This document shows, one piece after another, positions 43,290-52,100 of a DNA stretch of 64,000 bases. Source of the stretch: JANMDN01 sp031376285 (lineage in GTDB: Bacteria > Actinomycetota > Thermoleophilia > Miltoncostaeales > Miltoncostaeaceae); NCBI GenBank assembly GCA_031376285.1, contig JANMDN010000045.1:1-64000 (forward strand). Reading direction: 5' to 3'. The stretch's first letter is position 1, and every line of letters begins with the position of its first letter. The translations under genes were made by a program, and so were the position numbers. The notes beneath the pieces are model-generated. The model worked only from the letters and a program-made list of their open reading frames with translations, made no database searches and was not told the DNA's origin.

Positions 43290-43312
43290 CCCGCATATCG
43301 GGAATATGTGGG
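43290..43312. promoter_or_regulatory. Palindromic site upstream of the first ABC pair
   Basis: CCCGCATAT-cggga-ATATGTGGG: 9-bp arms with one mismatch around 5 bp, in the 167-bp gap between two ABC operons on the minus strand. Its size and AT core suit a TetR-type dimer, and a TetR gene lies 2 kb away, but that link is inference. Confidence 0.4.
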
Positions 43313-43380
43313 CGACCAAGGACGCCGGATTGCGACGCGTCGCAGCCAGCAGATCCCCGCAGCAATTTGGAATCAAGCAT

Positions 43381-44259
43381 CTAGTCCTCGCTCGTTCGGT
43401 AGCGCCACACCAGGACGGCCAGGCTTGCGACGATGACAAGGACGTACACGGCGGACCAAGCGCCGAACGTGGTGACTTCTTCGTTTCGGATGAGCCCGTT
43501 CGGAAACTGCCGGTCGTACATCGCGATCGGCACCTGCAGGAGGTTGAGCGCTCCTGCTGAGTCCCGAAGCTGCTCGACCTCTCCAAGCGCGCCGGCGAGG
43601 GTAGCGCTGCCGATGACGGTCGCCACGAGGCCGGTGACGGCAAAGGCGACCCGACCCGTGAGCGACGCGAGCGCGAGCCCGAACGGGGCCCAGAAAAGTG
43701 ACATCAGGGTGCCGCCGATCAGGATGCGACCGATGTCGGCAAAATGGTTCTGGAGATAGCCCAGGGGGTGCTGCGCGAACAGCACGTTGCCGAGGAAGAG
43801 CGTGAGGACCGGCACGGTCACGACAAAACCGATCAAGCAGAATGCGGCGAGTAGCTTGGCCGCGAGGTACTCCCAACGGCTCACCGCCGTCGAGAAGTAG
43901 AGGGGTAGCACGCGGTCGCGTCGGTCGGCGCACATCAACCGCGGGGCGATCAGCGCCACGAACATCAGGATCTCGACGCCCACGATGGCGGCGTAGGCGC
44001 CGAAACCGATCTGCTCGGTGAGGAGGTCGAAGTTGATCGTGTCGGCGAAGAGCGCCCGCAGGCCGATCAGAACGATCGCCGGTCCGAATGCGCTCAGCGC
44101 GATCAGGATCGGACCGGCCTTGCCGACCCAGCCCATCCCCGCGCCGAGCGACCGGCGCATGCTCCACCGGGCAAACGACCACACCGCGGCCCGTCGGCCC
44201 GTCCGGAGACCCTCATCGCGGCGGTACCGGATGTCGTGAACCCGGGCGTCGGTCGTCAC
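43381..44259 (-). CDS. ABC-2 type permease of the second exporter
   Basis: About 292 residues from GTG 44259, in a GTGA overlap with the ATPase gene. Six hydrophobic helices (GPILIALSAFGPAIVLIGLRALF, AAIVGVEILMFVALIAP). RRDRVLPLYFSTAVSRWEYLAAKLLA is the coupling-helix region of ABC-2 permeases. Forms a pair with the ATPase at 44256. Confidence 0.82.
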   Translation of the reverse strand: MTTDARVHDIRYRRDEGLRTGRRAAVWSFARWSMRRSLGAGMGWVGKAGPILIALSAFGPAIVLIGLRALFADTINFDLLTEQIGFGAYAAIVGVEILMFVALIAPRLMCADRRDRVLPLYFSTAVSRWEYLAAKLLAAFCLIGFVVTVPVLTLFLGNVLFAQHPLGYLQNHFADIGRILIGGTLMSLFWAPFGLALASLTGRVAFAVTGLVATVIGSATLAGALGEVEQLRDSAGALNLLQVPIAMYDRQFPNGLIRNEEVTTFGAWSAVYVLVIVASLAVLVWRYRTSED

Positions 44260-45188
44260 GCCATCGCCTCCACGACAAGTTCTTCGAGGGTCTGCTCGGT
44301 TCCCCGGATCTCCCGGATTCCCACGGCGCTGTCGCACGCCGCGTCGCGTATGTGCCGGGCAACCGCCGCCGGGTCGCCGGCCACAAGGAGCGTGTCAAGC
44401 CCTTCGGGATGCTGCGAGACACGGACTCCGCGCGCCTCCAGCGCCCGAACGAAGGCCGCTTGGGGTCCGCTCACGCGCACGCGCAGGCGTCCGTTCGCTG
44501 AGCCCGTGCGATGCCCGACGGGCTCCTGACCAGCCAGACGGCCGGCGGCGAGGATGACGATCTCGTCACAGGTTCGTTGGACATCGTCGAGGACGTGAGA
44601 CGACATGAGCACTCGGATGCCGAGCTCGGCGGAGAGGCGCCGAATGAGTGAGAGCATGTCGTTTCGGCCAGCAGGATCGAGGCCACTTGTCGGCTCGTCG
44701 AGCAGGATGAGCTCCGGCGAGTGGACGAGGGTCTGCGCGAGCTTCGTGCGCTGCTTCATCCCGAGCGAAAAGGTTCCGATCGGCCGGGAGCGCTCCTCCT
44801 CAAGGCCCACTTGAAAGAGCACCTCCGATGCGCGGACGGCCGCGGCGCGCCGGGGGAGGCCACGCAGCTCGGCGAGGTGGACCACGAAGTCGCGCGCGGT
44901 CATCTCGCTCGGCAGGCAGTCGTGCTCGGGCATGTATCCGACCAGGCGGCGAACCTCCGCCGCGCGGCGGGAGGCGTCGAGCCCGAGCACCTCGATCCGT
45001 CCGCCGTCGGCGTCGAGCAGGCCGAGGACCGCGCGGATGAGGGTCGACTTTCCGGCGCCGTTGGCGCCGAGGAGTCCCGTCGCCATCGCGTCGATGTCGA
45101 TCGACACGGCGTCGAGCGCGACGACCGCGCCGAAACGCTTCGTCAGCTCGTGGACTCGGATTGTCGGGCCGGAAGAGGCTGGCGCCAT
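44256..45188 (-). CDS. ABC transporter ATP-binding protein of the second exporter
   Basis: 310 residues from ATG 45188; a longer frame to 45644 only shadows the divergent TetR gene. Walker A GANGAGKST, signature TFSLGMKQRTKL, Walker B LILLDEPTSGLDP, switch His in SSHVLDDVQ. Similar to the ATPase at 42284 in layout, so the two pairs may stem from a duplication. Divergent from tetR with 60 bp between, the usual arrangement for local repression. Confidence 0.9.
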   Translation of the reverse strand: MAPASSGPTIRVHELTKRFGAVVALDAVSIDIDAMATGLLGANGAGKSTLIRAVLGLLDADGGRIEVLGLDASRRAAEVRRLVGYMPEHDCLPSEMTARDFVVHLAELRGLPRRAAAVRASEVLFQVGLEEERSRPIGTFSLGMKQRTKLAQTLVHSPELILLDEPTSGLDPAGRNDMLSLIRRLSAELGIRVLMSSHVLDDVQRTCDEIVILAAGRLAGQEPVGHRTGSANGRLRVRVSGPQAAFVRALEARGVRVSQHPEGLDTLLVAGDPAAVARHIRDAACDSAVGIREIRGTEQTLEELVVEAMA

Positions 45189-45248
45189 CCGTGCAATGGT
45201 CGCACATCCCTCAGACCGCTCGGCCGACCCGTCCGCTACCGTCCCGGC

Positions 45249-45902
45249 ATGACCGGCAAGGAACGACGCGGGAAGATCCGTGAGCCGCTCAGCGAGGGGC
45301 GGATCGTCGAAGCGGCGCTCCGCCGAATCGATGACGAGGGGCTCGAGAGCCTGAGCATGCGCCGACTTGGCGCTGACCTCAGCGTCGAGGCGATGTCGCT
45401 CTACAACTACTTCAAGACCAAAGAAGAGATGCTCGACGCGGTCGTCGGAATCATGGTGAGCGACATTCGGGCGCCCGGGATCGAAATCGAAAGCTGGCGT
45501 GAGCGCCTTCTCGAGACGGCACGATCCTTTCGCGCCGTCGCGACGGCACATCCGAATGCGTTTCCCCTCGTCATGGCCCGCCCGGTCGGCGCGTATCTCA
45601 GCGGTCGCACGGTCGCGGAAGCCAGCGTGGCGACGCTGATGCACGCGGGCTTCGACCAGCTCGTGGCGATTCGGGCGTTTCGGGCGATCGCCAGGTACGT
45701 CATCGGGTTCTGCATGGCCGAGGCGGCGGGGCCTCGGGAGGAAACGGCGATCCCGCCGGGGCTTGATGCGGACGGATCGCTCATCTGGGGCCTGATGGCG
45801 GATCTCGTCGAGTCAAGTGACGACGCGCTCTTCGAGTACGGGATGTCGCTGATTCTCACCGGGCTCGAGGTGAGCTTGCGCGCGAGCGCGCGGTCAGGCT
45901 GA
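45249..45902 (+). CDS. TetR family transcriptional regulator
   Basis: 217 residues from ATG 45249. The N-terminal DNA-binding domain is REPLSEGRIVEAALRRIDDEGLESLSMRRLGADLSVEAMSLYN (quoted in part), with the recognition helix around VEAMSLYNYFKTKEEML. The C-terminal helical domain (about 80-217) resembles TetR_C of tetracycline-type regulators. It probably controls the divergent ABC exporter genes, whose start lies 60 bp away. Confidence 0.9.
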   Translation: MTGKERRGKIREPLSEGRIVEAALRRIDDEGLESLSMRRLGADLSVEAMSLYNYFKTKEEMLDAVVGIMVSDIRAPGIEIESWRERLLETARSFRAVATAHPNAFPLVMARPVGAYLSGRTVAEASVATLMHAGFDQLVAIRAFRAIARYVIGFCMAEAAGPREETAIPPGLDADGSLIWGLMADLVESSDDALFEYGMSLILTGLEVSLRASARSG

Positions 45903-45922
45903 CTCCCCGCAGCCGCTGGGGC

Positions 45923-47155
45923 TCAATCGAAGTTCTCGGCGGGCGACCTGATGGCCCGAACGCTTGGCGTCCCGACCACAAGCGCGATGTTTGCAAGCGC
46001 CGCGCCAGCACCGAGCCAAAGGGCGAGGGAGGTACCGATCCCCGCGGCGATTGGTCCGACGAGCGCAAAGCCGAGTGGTTGGCACGAGAGGCTGCCAAGG
46101 AGCCGGTAGGAGCTTGCTCGCGAGCGCAGCTCGGCGGGAACGTTCCGGGTGATGGTCGGCTCCAGGAGCGCCTGCGAGACCGCGATCACCCCACCGGCCA
46201 GAATGCAGGGGCCGACGAGCGTCCATAGCGGTGCTCCGATTGCGAGCAGGACGAGCCAGAGGGGGAAGGGCAACGTCACGAGGTAGGCGACGACGAGCGG
46301 CCTGCGCGGGCGAATCCGCGTCGCGACGAGGCCCCCCGCGAGGAGTCCGACGCCGAAGCTCGCGATGATCGTCGCCCAAGCGGTGGCGCCCCCGAGGCGC
46401 TCGTCGGCGATAAACGGCCCCAGTACGAAGATGGCTGGCATCACAAAGAGCGAATAAAGCGTCTCCCCGATTGACACCACGACGAGCCACGAGCGCGACC
46501 GGAAGGCCGTCCAACCCTCGCGCAGATCGCTCAGAAATGTGCTGGGCGTTGCGACGACGCGCGTGGAGGCGTCCATCCGAACGAGGCACACTGCGGAGAC
46601 GGCAAACGTCGCAGCGTCCAGTGCGATGGCTCCGGCCGGCTGGAGGGCAGCAACGATGACCCCGCCGAGGACTGCGCCGGTTGCAAGCCCGACGGCCGGT
46701 GTCATGCCGAGAAGAGCCATCGCTTCCTGGAGGCGCGGTGCCGAGACGGTCTGAGGTGTGAGACCGGACAGCGCGGGCCGAAAGAGCGCCTCGGCCGTTC
46801 CGTAGACGGCCATCAGCGCCATCATCCAGGCGATCGTGGCATTCCCGCTGAAGAGGAGTGCAGCGAGCGCTGCTTGGCACGCGAAGCGGGTGAGGTCGCT
46901 TCCGAGCATGAGCGCCCGCCGCGGGAGACGGTCGGCAATGACTCCGCCAAGGATCAGCAAGATCACGAGCGGGATCGTGCGGGCCATGAGTACGCGGCCG
47001 AGGTCGGCTTTCGACCCCGTCACGTCGATGACGGCGAACGCGACCGCGATCGTTGCCATCGCATCGCCGAGCACCGAGGCCCCTTGCCCGATGAAGAGCA
47101 AACGGAAGGGGCGCTCGCGAAGGCAGCCGCTCAGTTCGGGGAAGATCGGTGACAC
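45923..47155 (-). CDS. MFS transporter
   Basis: 410 residues from GTG 47155. Twelve hydrophobic segments. RPFRLLFIGQGASVLGDAMATIAVAFAV and GGVIADRLPRRALM are the marks of the MFS_3 exporter group, as in the gene at 40356. Exported substrate unknown. Lies 43 bp downstream of the hydrolase gene on the same strand and may be co-transcribed with it. Confidence 0.85.
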   Translation of the reverse strand: MSPIFPELSGCLRERPFRLLFIGQGASVLGDAMATIAVAFAVIDVTGSKADLGRVLMARTIPLVILLILGGVIADRLPRRALMLGSDLTRFACQAALAALLFSGNATIAWMMALMAVYGTAEALFRPALSGLTPQTVSAPRLQEAMALLGMTPAVGLATGAVLGGVIVAALQPAGAIALDAATFAVSAVCLVRMDASTRVVATPSTFLSDLREGWTAFRSRSWLVVVSIGETLYSLFVMPAIFVLGPFIADERLGGATAWATIIASFGVGLLAGGLVATRIRPRRPLVVAYLVTLPFPLWLVLLAIGAPLWTLVGPCILAGGVIAVSQALLEPTITRNVPAELRSRASSYRLLGSLSCQPLGFALVGPIAAGIGTSLALWLGAGAALANIALVVGTPSVRAIRSPAENFD

Positions 47156-47198
47156 GGCCGAGGATCGTCGCCGACCGTCCAGGGATACCGGCGTCGAA

Positions 47199-48032
47199 CT
47201 AGGACCAACGCGGAATTGGACCGAGAACGCTCGCGATCAGTGCGCTGAGGGTGCCCCCGCGCCAGGCGAGGGGGCTTTCACCCTCGACCTCGACCTCGAG
47301 GCGCGCGCCGGGAATCCGGCTGGCCCAGGACTCGGCGACGGCGAACGGGTGGCCTGGATCCGCATCGTCGCGACTCCCCACGACGAGCGTCGGGGCGCGG
47401 ACGGCGTGAAGCGCGTCGAGGCCGTCGAAGGCGGTCGTGCGCGGTGTCGCCCGGAGCGCTTGGGCGACGGTCTCCGGCCGGGCGTGACGGACCAGACGCT
47501 GGCGGATCACGGTCCGAACGGTCTCGCTGTACCGATCCCGGACGTCGGTTGGTCCAAGGGCTTCCAGAAAGCCATCGGGCCCGCCTTGCTCCAGGCCATC
47601 TGCGAGACGGTCGAAGCGTTCGAGATCAGGACTCGGAACTCCACGATGAGCTGGCGCGATGAGCACGAGCGCCGCGACGCGCTCGGGTGTTGCCAAGGCG
47701 ACGGTCACGGCGGTCGCCGCACCCATCGAGTGTCCCACGAGCGCGGCCGCGGACGCGCCGAGCGTGTCGAGAACGGCGAGGGCGTCCGCTGCGAGACTCG
47801 CGTAGTCGTATGCCACCATGTCATCGGGGCCGGTCGACTTGCCGTGCCCGCGGGCGTCGTAGGAGATGACGCGGTAGCCGGCGCGTTCGAGCGCACGCGA
47901 GCCGTGGAGCACGTAGCGCCGGGTCGCCGTCAGCCCGTGGAGCAGAAGCACCGGCGGCCCGTCGCCTGCGACTTCACCGGAGAGGGTGACGCCGTCGTGG
48001 ACGACGTTGAACGGTGTGGGGGCGTCAGCCAT
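47199..48032 (-). CDS. Alpha/beta hydrolase fold protein without an evident catalytic His
   Basis: 277 residues. The oxyanion segment LLLHGLTATRRY, the nucleophile elbow VGHSMGAAT and an acid-loop VVGSRDDADPGHP are in place. Where the catalytic His is expected near the end (GxxH), the sequence reads EGESPLAWRGGTLSAL with no His. Either another His is used or the enzyme differs mechanistically. Cytosolic. Divergent from PadR. Confidence 0.8.
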   Translation of the reverse strand: MADAPTPFNVVHDGVTLSGEVAGDGPPVLLLHGLTATRRYVLHGSRALERAGYRVISYDARGHGKSTGPDDMVAYDYASLAADALAVLDTLGASAAALVGHSMGAATAVTVALATPERVAALVLIAPAHRGVPSPDLERFDRLADGLEQGGPDGFLEALGPTDVRDRYSETVRTVIRQRLVRHARPETVAQALRATPRTTAFDGLDALHAVRAPTLVVGSRDDADPGHPFAVAESWASRIPGARLEVEVEGESPLAWRGGTLSALIASVLGPIPRWS

Positions 48033-48087
48033 GGGACAGCATGGAATCAGGTCGCAGCGTCCGTACCAAGTCGCGGTGATAAACCGC

Positions 48088-48124
48088 TTGACGATATATC
48101 GGCAAACGTACTATTATCGCTCCG
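48088..48124 (+). promoter_or_regulatory. padR promoter with palindromic operator, probably leaderless transcript
   Basis: TTGACG (48088-48093) and TATTAT (48112-48117) are separated by 18 bp. The palindrome CGATATATCG (48092-48101) lies between them. Seven bases after the -10 box is GTG 48124, the start codon of padR, with no ribosome-binding site, so the mRNA probably begins at its start codon. Autorepression through the palindrome is likely. Confidence 0.65.
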
Positions 48125-48462
48125 TGTCACCACCACTTCGCGAGCCAACCTATTTCGTCCTGGCCTCGCTGCTTGACGGCGCGCTGCACGGCTACGCAAT
48201 CATCAAGCGGGCCGAGGAACTGTCCGAGGGCAGAGTTCGGATGACGGCGGGGACCCTTTACGGAGCACTCGACCGTTTGGCAGACGAGGCTCTTGTCGAG
48301 GTCGAGCGTGAGGAGGTCGTCCAAGGGCGACCGCGGCGCTACTACCGGCTGACAGCCATCGGCGCCGACCGCCTAAGCGCGGAGGCGACACGCCTCTCGG
48401 CCGCGGTGCGGGTTGTGGCCGATCGCGTGCCGATGCTCAAGGCCCGACTGGAATCCGCATGA
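48124..48462 (+). CDS. PadR family transcriptional regulator
   Basis: 112 residues from GTG 48124. Winged-helix domain: PTYFVLASLLDGALHGYAIIKRAEELSEGRVRMTAGTLYGALDRL (quoted in part) with the basic wing EVVQGRPRRYYRLTAIG. The short C-terminal helix supports dimerisation. PadR proteins of this size are one-domain repressors that often sense a drug or stress and control an adjacent membrane protein. The partner gene here, in ATGA overlap, appears broken. Confidence 0.92.
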   Translation: MSPPLREPTYFVLASLLDGALHGYAIIKRAEELSEGRVRMTAGTLYGALDRLADEALVEVEREEVVQGRPRRYYRLTAIGADRLSAEATRLSAAVRVVADRVPMLKARLESA

Positions 48463-48743
48463 GCAGGCTTGAGGGGCGCCACCGATCGCTTCTTCGGGTC
48501 TATCCGAAGGCCTACCGCGAGGCCCGTGGCGAGGAGATGATCGCCACACTCCTCGAGGGTGGTGCGCCCGACACGTCCTGGCCCAGCGCTCGGGAGGGGC
48601 GCGACATCGTCATCGGCGCTCTCCGCGCGCGGTCGTGAGTCCACAACGTCCAGGCGGCCCTCTGGGCCGGAGGTTGTCAGCTCGCCGTGATCATTCTCCT
48701 GTCCGTGTTCCCTGCAAATTCGCTCGGTTGGCTCGATGCGTAG
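48459..48743 (+). pseudogene. Decayed PadR-partner membrane protein gene
   Basis: From ATG 48459 (ATGA overlap with padR) the frame gives 59 residues (RSLLRVYPKAYREARGEEM, PSAREGRDIVIGALRARS) then TGA 48636-48638. The start resembles the N-terminus of large membrane proteins that follow padR in many actinobacteria. After the stop the same frame continues with a hydrophobic stretch (QLAVIILLSVFPANSLGWLDA) to TAG 48741-48743, as expected for the next part of such a protein. So the gene has an internal stop and a lost 3' end. The 59-residue peptide may still be made. Confidence 0.6.
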
Positions 48744-49153
48744 GGGAGGCGCTTCAGTCCGCCGGTCTGTTGCCCTTCCACGGCTCTTCGGGCTGTGTCT
48801 CGGAAGGACCCGGCGCGTTCAGCCTGTTGGCCGCGCCGCCGCGGGTCACGTTCCTGGAGGATCGGCCGTCACCAGCACCTTGCATGACCGCTGCGTGGAA
48901 TCTGTCGCGGTGTCGAGCCATTGACTCGGTCGCGGTCGCGCCCCCGAGCAGCGCAGGTCTCTGCCGATCCCGTTGGCTTTGGGCGTAAGGTCGTGAACTT
49001 CAATTTCTTCAGTTGGATTGTCGCGCTGGAACGTGCGCGCTGGTGATTTAGATAGCTGCGACCTACGTTGCCGCCTTCGCCCGGATGGCGGTCTCCCGAT
49101 ACGTCGGCATGGAAGTCGAACGCTCGCCACTCTCCCTGTGAGGTCCCGGATCG
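48744..49153. other. 410-bp region without a gene, upstream of the RHS gene
   Basis: No protein-like frame is visible on either strand. It holds a less GC-rich patch at about 48985-49065 and the GAGG site before the RHS start near 49140. The RHS promoter is probably here, but I cannot pick a convincing -35/-10 pair. It may include residue of the truncated padR-partner gene. Confidence 0.45.
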
Positions 49154-52100
49154 ATGCCCGACTTCTCCTGCGCACGCACCGACTCAGTCGCAAGGACAAG
49201 CCGCTGCGCGCGCCGCCTGGCGCTTATCGGCGTCGCTGGTGTTGCCGCCGCGAGTCCGGTCTCGGCGCTGTCGGCGGAGTTCACGCGTGCTGATCGTGGT
49301 TTTGTCGTGCCGGCTGCGCTCGGGGATCTGAATGGGGACGGCTTCGCTGATCTTGTCGGGACGTTCATCGTTGCTGATGCTGATGGTGGCTGGATCGAGG
49401 TGCGTCTTGGGCTTGGCGGCGGGCGCCTGGACCGGCCGGTTCGCTACTCGGTGGCAAACGACGTTCGCTCGCCTCAATCCCTCGTGATCGCCGATGTCAA
49501 CGGTGACGGGAAGCAGGATGTGGCGTGGATCGCTCGGGCGAACCCGCTGCTTGGGGCGTCGCAGCTGCGTTGGAGGTTGGGTGATGGCGCTGGGGCGCTT
49601 GGTCTGCAGAAGACGAAGTCACTTGCGACGACGACGGTCTGGAATGGCGGCCTGGCTGCGCTTGACAAGAATGGTGACGGTGCGAGCGACCTTGTGGTTG
49701 GCGCGGACAACGGTGTTTGGACGGCGACATGGTTGCCGGCCACGAGCACGTTCGGGCCCATGACGCGGCTGCTCACCAACAGCGGAACGCTGAGCGTCAA
49801 CGCAGTGGAGTTGAATCAGGACAACCGAACCGATTTGGTCGTGAGCGGCCACCCGACCGGGGCCGGCTCGTCGGGTGAGTCGGGTTTCTGGACCTATCTT
49901 GGTGCTTCGGCGACGACTACTGGCTTTGGAACCCCGGTGTACCGGAAGGTCGTTGACACGGGCGGGAGTTGGGTGATCGTCGCCGGCGACGCGACCGGTG
50001 ATGGGCGCTCCGATGTCGTGACGAGCTTCTATGAGGCGACTCAAGGGCGTCCAGAGGGCACGAGGGTGTTTGCAGGTGATGGTGCCGGTGGTTTCACGAT
50101 GTCGTCGCTGAGTTCCTCGGAGCTCCAAGAGGGCGTGATCGGAGACTTCAATCGTGACGGCGTCGTCGACATCGTCGCCGCCAACGCGGGAGTTCCGACG
50201 CTCTATCCCGGGGCCGGTGACGGATCATTCGATCTCCCGGAGCCGCTTTCGATCGGCTACTTGTCAAACATTCTGACCGCGGACATGAACAAGGACGGAA
50301 AGCCCGACCTCGTCGGCCGCTCCCCATGGAGCGGTCAGGGCACGTTCATCGGCCATGACGTGCTGTTGAACACCACCCAGCTAATCCAGATTCAGGACGA
50401 AGAGACCATCGGGCTGAATCCGGATGACCCGGACGCACAGGCTGAGGTCCCACCGCTTGTCGAGCAAAAAAGCGACGGGGTAGACGCCGATGGTGGCGGC
50501 ACGGGTGCGTTCTCGCACGCTCGGACGGATGTGACGTTGCCGGGTGCTGGGATCACCTTTGCGATGACGCGGTCGTACAGCTCGAACAACACGGCGTTGG
50601 GTCCGCTTGGCCCTGGTTGGACGATCGGCTACGGCGGGTCGCTCACCGAGAACCCGGATCTGAGCGTGACGGTCCGGACCGAGACGGGCCAGACGCTGGT
50701 GTTCGAGCGTCAGCCGGACGGTTCCTACAAGCCGCCCGCGGGTATCCGCGCGACCCTCACGAAGAACGCCGGGTCGTGGTCGATGACCAACCCGAGCCAC
50801 AACCGGTTCACGTTCAACGCCGCAGGTGAGCTGACCCAGCTACTTGATCAGATCGGCGTTGGCCTTTCGCTTGGCTACGCGAGCGGGAAGCTCAGCCAGG
50901 TGACCGATGACGCTGGGCGATCGGTGGCGTTTACCTACAACGGCGATGGTCTGCTTGACCGGGTCACGCTCCCGGACAACCGGTACGTCGGCTACACCTA
51001 CACCGCGGGGCGCCTGACCGGGGTACGCGACCTGCGCGGTGGGTCTACGGCGTATGTCTACGACGGCGACGGCCGGATGGCGTCGATGACCGATCAGAAC
51101 AGCCACCAGGTGTTCTCGAACACGTACAACCAGACCAGGACCCGCCTCTCGTCCCAAACCAATGCCAAGAACGAAACAACCTCGTTCTCATGGGACTCGG
51201 CGACCAAGACACTCACCACGTCGACTCCGGGTGGTGGCCAGTGGAAGCAGGTCTACGCCGGGAACGTGCTTATTCGGGAGACCGACCCCCTCGGCAATGA
51301 AACCCGCTACGGGTACGACAAGGACCTCAACCGGTTCGTGACCGCTGACGCTCGCGGAAACGCGACCACAAGTGTCTACGACGCGAGAGGCAACGTCACA
51401 AAGACAATCTCGCCGTCCCCGTTCGCGTACGTGACCACGAGCACCTATGACGCGAACGACAATCTGCTGACGCAAACGAATGGTCGTGGCAAAACCACCA
51501 CGAACGTCTACAACGCGCAAGATCAGCTCGTCACCTCGACAGACGCGATCGGAGGCGTGACGAGCTACACCTACACCGCAAAAGGGCAGATCCAGACGGC
51601 CACAAACCCTCGCGGGAAGATCACGACCTACGCCTACAACGCCGCGGGCGACCGGACGAGCACCACGACCCCTGCGGGCAACGTCACGACGATGACCTAT
51701 GACGGGTCCGGTCGGATGCTCACCCGCGTCGAACCTCGCGGCAACGCCGCAGGCGGAACCCCAGCGGACTTCCGCTCGACCTACACCTACAACGATGCTG
51801 ATCAGACGCTCACGATGACCGACCCCCTCGGACACGCGACGAGCTACGCATACGACCCGGTCGGCAACCGAACGACCGTGACCGATGCCCGTCTGAAAGT
51901 CACGACAACCGTCTACGACGAGCTTGACCGGGTCACCTCGGTGACCGACCCGCGCGGCGGAGTCGCGACGATTGCCTATAACGGAGTCGGAAACGTCACC
52001 AGCCGCACAAACCAGGTCGGCGACCAAACCACCTACGTCTTCGATCTCGCTCGCCGCATGATCGCGACGACCACCCCACGCGGAAACGCCCCGCCTGCAA

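Noticed and set aside
46836..48176. Plus-strand frame of 446 codons opposite the MFS and hydrolase genes
   Set aside because: Antisense to two genes with clear motifs; no recognisable domain.
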